The notes beneath the pieces were generated by a model. It had not been told where the DNA came from. It searched no databases and saw only the letters and a program-made list of their open reading frames with translations. A DNA stretch of 64,000 nucleotides from the NCBI GenBank assembly GCA_037176725.1, contig JAZBRS010000013.1:6513001-6577000 (forward strand). Reading direction: 5' to 3'. The translations under genes and the position numbers were made by a program. This DNA is from Posidonia oceanica (Eukaryota; Streptophyta; Magnoliopsida; Alismatales; Posidoniaceae). Below are positions 56,857 to 64,000 of the stretch, one piece after another (position 1 is the first letter of the stretch; each line of letters begins with the position of its first letter).

Positions 56857-59562
56857 CATACCCCGTGACGAGGTGCAGGCCTCGGGTCCGCGTAGGGATG
56901 CGGCCCTGGCCGAGCTTGCAGTAGTCGTGCTGGCGGCCAGAGGACAAGTAATCACAATTTCCATTCGAATTCAATTTATTATCATATTTGACTTGATCTG
57001 ACAATTTTCCTCTCTCTTGCAGAGTCGGGCTCCTGCCGTCGTACATTGCCACTAGGGTCAGGTCCTCAGGTGCTACCGGATGTTGGCCCCTTTCCAACAC
57101 GAGCGACTTCGGCAGATGAGGTTTGGACACTTCCTGTCCATTCCTCTTTTTCAGCTTGAGTTGGGGCTTCTGGAGTCTGTAGCAGGGTGCTACCACCACC
57201 CTACGAGCTCGTTCGTGACCTAGGTCAGCGAGTTCGTCCTTTTTTTGGAGGACATGGTTCGGCTGACCGAACTTGGGGTGACCGGACGTCCAGTGACCGG
57301 CCCAGTGCACTCAGACTATACCTCTTTGATGGCAGAGTTAGTAGGGAGGAGGATAGTCATGTACGGGCCGTACCTTTTTGTTACTACCTCGACGGTTCAG
57401 CACGTCGAGGACTCCCGGGAGACTGCTACAGAGCCTGGAGAGGACGCGGATCAGCAGCTCCGCGCTTTCCTTTTAGTTCTGTTTGGGGACCTGCTTTTCA
57501 GCCACACCACTTCACGGGTTTCAGCAGTGTTCCTGCCCCTGCTTGCCGACCTGGACCAAGTAGGGGAATATGCTTGGGGAGCCGCGAGCCTTTCTTTCTT
57601 GTATACCGTGCTCTTCAAGTTTTCTAATGGTAGTTCCCGTCAGCTTGACGGGAATCTGCCATTCTTTCAAGTATATAATCTTTCCTTGCTTATTTAAGCT
57701 TCAAGTATTCTTTACTTTGCATGCTCGACTGATGATTTGCTTTTTTTACTTGCAACTGTGGGTATGGGACCACTTTACATTCATGAGGCCCATCCCACCT
57801 TCAATTCCCGAGGTGGGGATGCCCTTCCCGTGGGGACTATACTGGAGTGAGGCGGATCGTGCACTTGAGGCGATCGCCAGCTATCGCTATGTAGGCGTCT
57901 CTTCTTTGAGATGCTGGTTCCTGCCCAGGTAATCTTCGTTTCCTATGCCCTTATTGATATATTATTTTTCTTTTGGTTTACTGATTCCCTGTCTGCTTTT
58001 CAAGTGATCTGGCGTCCTTACGCCGAGGGGGAGCACGAGGATGTCCCCGAGATAGCTCGGGACCGAGCTATTTTCGATCGGGACATCTGGCTCCACTACT
58101 GGAACCACTGCCACTTCCGGCAGATTAGCTGGGCGCTTAGGCAGTTAGGGCGTCGTCAGGCGTAACCCAAAGCTCACCCATTCTGAGTTTGGCGCAAGAT
58201 ACGGGGAGGTGGTGGACGTGCTCGCCGCGGGTTGACACCTATGGTCCACAGTTGCTGGACTAGGTTCGAGGCAGCTCCACCACTTCTGTTGATGCATCGG
58301 CTGAGGACGAGTTGGCTTGGGCCAGGTGGATGGACGACCAGTTCACCGGGCTCATGGTCTTCCATCGCTCCCATTTTCTGGGGCGGTCGAACCTTCCCAT
58401 GGGTGACACCGCTCCTGATGTGGCAGCGATGACTGTGGGCGAGCTGCAGGAGTCCGTCTGCTCTCATAGGACACAAATGGAGATAGTGATGAGTATTCAG
58501 CTTTATGTTTTAATTTGTATTGCTTGTATTTCTTGACAGCTAACCCGTTTGGTCCTTGCCCTTGCAGCTGAGGACTACCGACGAGTATAGTCAGCGCGAG
58601 CACGACCTGGTTAGATGCGTTGCTGAGCTAACCGAGGAGGTTGAGCGTCTACGAGCCTCTACTTCTCAGGTTTGCATTTATTTTTATAGCATAATTGTTT
58701 GTCTTGAAAATTGTGCTAATTATGCCTTCTTTGCTTTTGCAGCCCTCGACCAGCTCTGCCCCTCCACCGGGTCATGCCGAAGAGATTTCCCACCTTCAGA
58801 GTATGGTAAGTATAGCAGTATACTTTCTTTTATATTTCTTGATTCAATTCTGACTATGGTTCTGGCTTTTGTAGATTGATGATCTTCAGAGGGAGCTATC
58901 TTTTCGGGCCAGTGACCAGGCTTCCCAGCTTGCTCGAGTTCAGGAGCTGGAGCAGCAAGTACAGGCTGCTGTTAGTGACTTGGGATCTGCTCACCAGCTT
59001 GCTGAGGAGAGGGCGGCTGAGATTGCCCGGCTTACTGCGCAGCAGCAACCCCCACCGACGACTGATTCAGCTGCAGAGATTGCCGAGCTGAGGAGGCAGC
59101 TAGAGGTGGCTTAGGAGGTATAACTTGCCCTTCTTCTTTTAAATTCATATTTCTGCTTATGCTAATGGGTTGCTGTTTCTTTTCGGTCCCTTCTTGCAGG
59201 ATCTAGCAATGAGTCGTGGCATGGCAGCTCAGCTTGAGGGTGAGGTGATGCATTACCGAACCGAGGCCGTGCGCGGTAGTCTTGCCACCGGCCGCCCAGT
59301 CCCTCTTCCTCCGTTGTCCATGTCGAGGCATCACTCCGACAGCCGTCGTCTACCGGGTGGGGGGTCTCAAGTTGCGTCCTAGGCTTCTTCAGGCAGTTCG
59401 ACACGTTAGCCGGTTCGGCCTCCTACAGTTCCTTCTTCGGCTCCTCCATCGGTTCCTCCTTCAGCTCCCGAGGGTGAGGGGGAGAGTGCCCCGTTGCTAC
59501 TGTTGTTTTCTTTTTACTTGTCAACACTTGTACCTCGGGGGTATGCCCCGGTGATATTGTAA
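56857..59562 (+). pseudogene. spliced plant-mobile-domain gene (PMD-A type), 5' end cut off by element H
   Basis: Exons on the + strand: 56857-56947 (IPRDEVQASGP), 57023-57670, 57756-57928, about 58004-58490, 58568-58669, 58743-58805, 58875-59117 and 59200-59562. Exon 2 has FGHFLSIPLFQLELGLLESV, LEDMVRLTELGVTGRPVTG and DQQLRAFLLVLFGDLLFSH, a plant mobile domain. The fourth has PYAEGEHEDVPEIARDRAIF. The later exons code for a coiled coil (LTEEVERLRAS, ARVQELEQQVQAAVSDL) and a Pro/Ser-rich tail to TAA. Borders match 31801-33953. Breaks: TAG at two Trp/Gly positions in exon 2, acceptor CAG changed to CAA ahead of exon 3, a frameshift near 57890 and TAG stops in the last exon. The missing 5' part would lie beyond element H. 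Confidence 0.8.
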
Positions 59563-60013
59563 AAAACTCTGATTTATAAAGGATAAAGATTTTCTGCACA
59601 CTTAGCAAACTTGTCAAATGTTTTCTTTTTTCTTTACCTTTCTCTAAGTTGAAAATAAACTAAAATAACCAATAATAGGGGAGCACCTCCAAATAATGGC
59701 TTTTAATTCAAATTAACTTGAAACAAGCTTAATTACGTGTAATAATATGCAAATGACAAAGTTATGAAGAAAATTTTCACCTACAAGCTTTAATTCTGAT
59801 TTCCACGGCCGTTGGCACTTTAAAAAGTTAAGAACTTAATGTAAACTATAACAGGTGATTCTGGATAGCCCGGAGGTTCAAAAAATATGAAACCAGCGCC
59901 CACACGTGTATTTCAACTTGTAGAAGCCTCTGGAGCTGGTAGAAATTGTTTTGGCATTTTGTCCATGAATTTGGAGGACCATGAGCGAAGTTCAGCAACT
60001 TAAGTTGCTGAAA
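59563..60013. other. spacer after the PMD-A gene
   Basis: A/T-rich, nothing recognised beyond a possible 3' UTR of the gene just upstream. Confidence 0.5.
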
Positions 60014-60470
60014 AGCGTTGGACACAACTGTCTATGCGTCCAACGTAAGATGCTAGAACAGATTGCGTTCAACAGCTCTTTTTTTTTTTTTCTTTTCTTT
60101 TTTGCTGCGTTGGACACTAGAACAGGTTGCGCCCAATGTATGATGCAAGATTAGATAGCGTCCAACATATATCAGTAGTTTTCTACAGAGAAACTTAAAC
60201 AAAAACATATTAGACCATCTAAGGTGCCCCTTGCCCCTAGTCAAAGGAGAATATGAACATATATTGTATGAAATAAACTTAGGCGAACATATATTGTATG
60301 AAATCAACTCTTTTTTTTTCTTTTTTTTTACTACGTTGGACGCCAGAATAGGTTGCGTCCAATGTATGACGTATTATGTTTCAATGTCCAGCATATATCA
60401 GTAGTTTTCTACAAAGAAACTTAAACAAGAACATATTAGACCATCTAGGGTGTCCCTTGTCCCTAGTCCG
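60014..60470. repeat. three TTGGACGC dyad clusters in a 220-bp tandem duplication
   Basis: Clusters at 60016-60075, 60106-60166 and 60334-60395 carry GCGTTGGACACAAC, ATGCGTCCAACG, GTTGCGTCCAATG and relatives. The stretch ATATCAGTAGTTTTCTACA to CCCTTG.CCCTAGTC occurs at about 60165-60242 and again at about 60392-60466, each after a cluster and a T run. The word is that of LTR H and not that of nearby LTR E. Confidence 0.8.
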
Positions 60471-60719
60471 AGGAAAAATAATAAATAAATATGTACGTAT
60501 ATTGCTTGAAATAAATTTATGTGGAAGCTAATAAATCTGGCATCAAATTTGTTGTCTAAATGAAGATGGTATCGACTCGTAAACGAGTACCAAGTAACCG
60601 TCTTGAATAGGAGTGGTCGAAACGCGACGCGGAATCGCTAATGCCCTAGATTTTTTTATCATTGGCCATATTTGTTATTAGTTTCATGAGGTGATGTTAG
60701 TTGGGTAGATTTTAGCCTA

Positions 60720-61060
60720 CTATGTTTTTTTTTTTTATCTTTTGCTCATTTCTTGGATTTTGGTTTTATCATTTTTGGATTTTTGACTTTATCATTTTTT
60801 GGATTTTTGGTTTTATCATTTTTCTAGATGTTTTATGATTTTTGGATTTTTGGTTTTATGATTTTTTTGGATTTTTGGCTTTATCATTTTTCTGGATGTT
60901 TTATGATTTTTGGATTTTTGGCTTTATGATTTGTTTGGTTTTTTGGTTTTTGCTTTATGATTTTTTTTTGGATTTTTGGCATTATTATTTTTCTGGATTT
61001 TTTGTTTTATGATTTTTTTGGATTTTTAACTTTATGATTTGTTTGGATTTTTTTGTAGAA
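60720..61060. repeat. T-rich tandem repeat
   Basis: About ten units of 27-60 bp of the form TTTTTGGATTTTTGGTTTTA then TGATTT or TCATTT. Low complexity, no coding value. Confidence 0.9.
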
Positions 61061-61304
61061 GAAGAATCTTTCAAGAAAGTTGGGGAAACAAGAAACCTCA
61101 TGGCTGGAAAACCTTAATAGTTGGATCGCTTGTGCAATCTTGGAGCTAAAAGATACTACAGGCTTGCTTTGACACCCAATTGTCCCTAGACCTAGGTTCC
61201 TGTCCCTTGCCTCAGTGTATAGTGCAGGGTGTGGGGAAAGAGGTAGTGACCTATCCTGAGGCTTTGGCTAGAGATTTAGAATTCTACAATCCCTGAGTGT
61301 TGGA
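61061..61304 (-). other. leader of the element headed by LTR E
   Basis: About 240 bp next to the primer site with no gene. It contains GACACCCAATTGTCCCTAGA on the + strand and no matching LTR start. How far this element reaches leftward is not visible. Confidence 0.45.
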
Positions 61305-61322
61305 ACCAGGGGATATGGGCCA
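61305..61322 (-). other. candidate primer binding site of LTR E
   Basis: On the - strand TGGCCCATATCCCCTGGT begins 5 bp (TAGTC) after the LTR end CCATATCCA, the same spacing as in element H. The TGG start fits the CCA end of a tRNA, but I cannot name the tRNA. Confidence 0.55.
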
Positions 61323-61327
61323 GACTA

Positions 61328-62718
61328 TGGATATGGGGTTTTGGAGGTTAGGAGGAGAAGAAAGCTTGGCTTCTTCTTTGTTTCTATTCGCTCCTTCTTG
61401 GGGTCCCCTTTTGTTGTATCTGACTTCTCTACTCCACGTGTGTTGAAGTCAATGTGATCGCCACTCTCGGTTTGCTTTCGCTGGCCCTCGAGACGTCTTA
61501 GGGAGATGTGTGATGGTTGTGGGTTCATCTACCTTAGGACAACGCCTGCGTTGCCCAAAGGTGCCCGTGCTTGGTGAATCTCTTCTTCTTTCTTCTTTCT
61601 TCTTTCTTCTTTCTTCTTCCTCCTTGTATGACAAATGTTAACAAAACAAACAGAAATGATGCAAATATGAATCAATATGGTGTAGTAACTTATTCAGAAT
61701 AAATAAATAAATAACATAAAAAGACACAACGAAATACTTACCCGAGGGGTTTGATCCCCCCGGTTGCAACTAATGGAAATGTATGCCTAGCTACAACAAT
61801 ATATGAAATAAATATGCTTGATTATACTACGGAATTAAACATATGATATGAAAAGAGAAAAATTAAAGAGAGTCCCCTTTTTATCTATGCACGGAGTGCA
61901 ATATATGTCGACATGATGCTACTGACGACAAAGGGAGACTCAAGCTCTTTCAAGGACTCTATCCACTTTCTCAAAGTTCTCTCAAGACATGGTTTCTCTC
62001 TCTGGGAATCTCTCCACTATTTCAATTCTCAGAAATCTCCCCTCTCTCCAAAAATCCTTTCCTCTATTAAAAATCCTGTCCCTATATCAAAAATCCCCCC
62101 TGAGCTTGTGGGGGTACCCCTGCTTTTATAGAAGTAGAGGGGGAACAAAAAGGAATTGAATGAATAGACCAGCAAACTTTCCAATTCAGGGGTGTTATAC
62201 GCTGGAAAACCAGCAGATAATGTTATACGCTGGGAGTCCAACAAATAACGTTATACGCTGGGAGTCTAGCGGATAACAGCCTCCAAAGCACAGCTACCAA
62301 GATCAAGGAATATCCCTTAATTAAAACTCGATTAAATGTCATTAAGCTGGTGTTAATTGCATTGACTGGTCAACAAAGTCTAAAGAAGGCAAAAACACGA
62401 ATTTTGTATTTAGCCAAATAAAGAAAGTTTGGGGCTGACTGGGTTCCCACGTTGGACGCTGGAAAACCAGCGGCCAACGTTATAAGCTAGGGATATAGCG
62501 TACAACACCCTCAGTCAGTCCATCTTCCAAATTTGGTCAAGAAATGAAGAACATTCAAGTTGTTGACACTTGAGGCTTAAATAGGAATAACGTTTTGAAC
62601 CGGAGAAAAGGTGTCTGGCTCAAGTAAGATGTCCTAGATTGAGCAAAGAGCTTCTAGGAGCGACCTAATGTAATAGACTATACTACCATGAAGGGAGTGC
62701 CAAAACGAGATATCTACA
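61328..62718 (-). repeat. LTR E, 5' LTR of a - strand relative of element D (1391 bp)
   Basis: On the - strand it starts TGTAGATATCTCGTTTTGGC and ends CCCCATATCCA; it aligns with LTR D throughout. TATAAAA at 62130-62124 is 588 bp from the start. Dyad clusters lie upstream of it at 62451-62512 and 62178-62279. TGGCGATCAC is at 61463-61454. The flanks (GACTA left, ACAGG right) do not match, so it is not a solo LTR; the candidate primer site makes it a 5' LTR. It is inserted in a gag gene. Confidence 0.85.
62124..62512 (-). promoter_or_regulatory. U3 dyad clusters and TATA box of LTR E
   Basis: Words: GTTGGACGCTGG with CCAGCGGCCAACG (62455-62483) and three copies of GTTATACGCTGG with AGCGGATAAC-type partners (62184-62278). 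TATAAAA follows at 62130-62124. Confidence 0.75.
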
Positions 62719-63929
62719 ACAGGCTCCTGATTCGCTTGTTCCAGAAGAGTCTGACCGGCCCCGCGCTCAAGTGGTTCACTTCCCTGGACATGGCCGCGAT
62801 TCAGACTTGGAACGACCTTTCCCAGGCTTTCCTTGGGCAGTATTCTTTCAACCTCGACTTGATCCCCAAGCGAGAGGATCTTGTCACCATTTGGCAGAGG
62901 CCCCAAGAGCCATTCGGGGAGTATGTCGGTCGCTGGCGTTCCATAGCCGCCTAGATCAAAGATAAATTCTTCGAGGAGGAGTCTATCGACATGATCGTCA
63001 GGGGGCGCAACCAGCGACTGGAGCCCTGCTATCATTCAAACCATTCACTAAGATTGTATTCCTGATTAGAGCTGGCGCCCACGTGGAAAGTTCACTGCGA
63101 AGTGGGAATTTCCCCGCACTTGCTGCAATAGCTGGGCAAATCAACAACGACTTCAGCAACAATCGCCGCGGCGGCACCCGCAATAGAGACCCCGTTTCCG
63201 ACGACGACACCCGCAACAGAGACCCCGTTTCCGACTACTCTGAACAGCATGTTGTCTCGTACGTCGAACCCCTCGTAGAGCCTGCCATTGCAGCGAGTCA
63301 GCCAAACTCTTCTCAGCTAGACTACGCACATAGTTCTGCACACACTGCCATCGTCGAGCCCGTGCATCACGTCGCATTCGCTCGGCAAGGACTTCGACCA
63401 GGGCAGAAGCGACCTCGTCGGGCCAAGTGTGATTACACCCCTCTGCCCGAACTACTGAGCGTCATCTTCCCTCAAGTTGAATCACACCTGAGACTCCCGA
63501 CTGTCCGTCTATCACCGAACCCCCCCACCCCCCCCGCGATGGCATGACACAGACCAGTTTTGCAGTTTCCATCGAGGCACGGGGCACTTGACGGATGACT
63601 GCGTCACTTTACAGGACGCCGTCCAGGGCCTAATCGATCGAAAGGTCTTCAGCGTTGCTGCACAGGAGGCAGCACCAGCACCGACACCGGCACATGCACT
63701 TGCACCAGCACTCGCACAACTTAGTGTAGCCGACCCTTTCTCTTCTGAGCCTGTAGGCTTTGAAGACGTCGGAACCTCGAGAGTCTTCTCCCTCACTCCT
63801 ATCTTCTCTGAGTTCAACTCCGCCTTGGTGGATCCTTTTGATCTCATCGGCGCAATCTCCTCTTCCTACCTTTCTCGGTTTGCCTGGGGACACTCGGAAG
63901 CGCAACGGCAAAATCGACAGCAAACCTGA
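62719..63929 (+). pseudogene. gag of a further + strand Ty3/gypsy element, 5' part cut by LTR E
   Basis: From RLLIRLFQKSLTGPALKWF, SFNLDLIPKREDLV and PFGEYVGRWRSIAA: the Retrotrans_gag core, close to E2 gag. A TAG at 62952-62954 stands where a Gln codon is expected. A frameshift near 63010-63060 leads to SLRSGNFPALAAIAGQI and an Arg/Asn/Asp-rich repeat (TRNRDPVSD twice). A second frameshift lies at the C run near 63520-63537. The zinc-knuckle-like FCSFHRGTGHLTDDC and then LIDRKVFSVAAQEA follow, with a TGA at 63927-63929. The sequence after it still looks like element coding DNA. The N-terminal half of gag should lie left of the LTR E element. Confidence 0.85.
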
Positions 63930-64000
63930 TCGTAGCACCATCCAGGTTTGCATCTCTTTCAACCTCAGCAGCTCCAATGCTCCCCGCACTGCCCTCAGCA

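Noticed and set aside
61323..62723. LTR E considered as a solo LTR
   Set aside because: The five bases on each side (GACTA, ACAGG) differ, and a primer-site-like word stands next to its end.
1..64000. tRNA, rRNA or host single-copy genes
   Set aside because: No cloverleaf with its conserved arms, no rRNA motif, and no reading frame outside transposon-type genes was recognised by eye; a tool search could still find a short one.

Overview
The window is plant nuclear DNA, most likely from a eudicot, and I recognise no host single-copy gene, tRNA or rRNA in it. It is a nest of decayed Ty3/gypsy LTR retrotransposons. The archaeal-type second RNase H after the first one, the wording of gag, protease, RT and integrase, one tRNA-Arg-like primer binding site (53095-53113), multi-kilobase LTRs, tandem repeats ahead of the 3' LTR and extra ORFs all point to the Tat/Ogre-like branch. 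The species cannot be fixed from the sequence.

Layout. 1-12617: 3' half of a + strand element (E1): RNase H and integrase, spacer, a plant-mobile-domain-like (PMD-like) ORF, two satellite arrays, polypurine tract (PPT) and a 5.8-kb 3' LTR (A). 12618-31800: a - strand element (E2) with gag, protease, RT, two RNases H, integrase, the same PMD-like ORF and a 47-bp satellite; that satellite is split by a 5.9-kb solo LTR (B, target-site duplication ACGTG). 31801-39621: remnant of a + strand element (D) with two antisense PMD genes, three tandem arrays and a 1.36-kb 3' LTR. 39622-46445: a parallel element (F) with two antisense PMD genes and a 1.27-kb 3' LTR. 46446-56856: 5' end of a - strand element (H): 3.7-kb 5' LTR, primer binding site, leader and a gag start split by a 4.85-kb solo LTR (C, target-site duplication GAAGT). 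56857-59562: 3' part of a spliced PMD gene cut by H. 59563-62718: spacer, repeats, and the 5' LTR (E) of a - strand relative of D. 62719-64000: gag of another + strand element cut by E. The boundaries imply D in F, F in H, H in a PMD gene, E in gag, and E1, B and C as further insertions.

How the parts may work together. Six PMD-like genes sit in 64 kb, all as retrotransposon passengers. Clusters of short inverted-repeat words lie in the U3 of LTRs D, E and F, in LTR H, and directly upstream of all four antisense PMD genes whose 5' end is in the window. The word differs by family, but within a family it is shared by LTR and PMD gene. The 3' UTR satellites are also built of short dyads whose two arms change together. 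This suggests a self-recognition or anti-silencing circuit between element-encoded PMD proteins and dyad arrays. Every coding copy here carries at least one disabling change, so the window shows the system as fossils.
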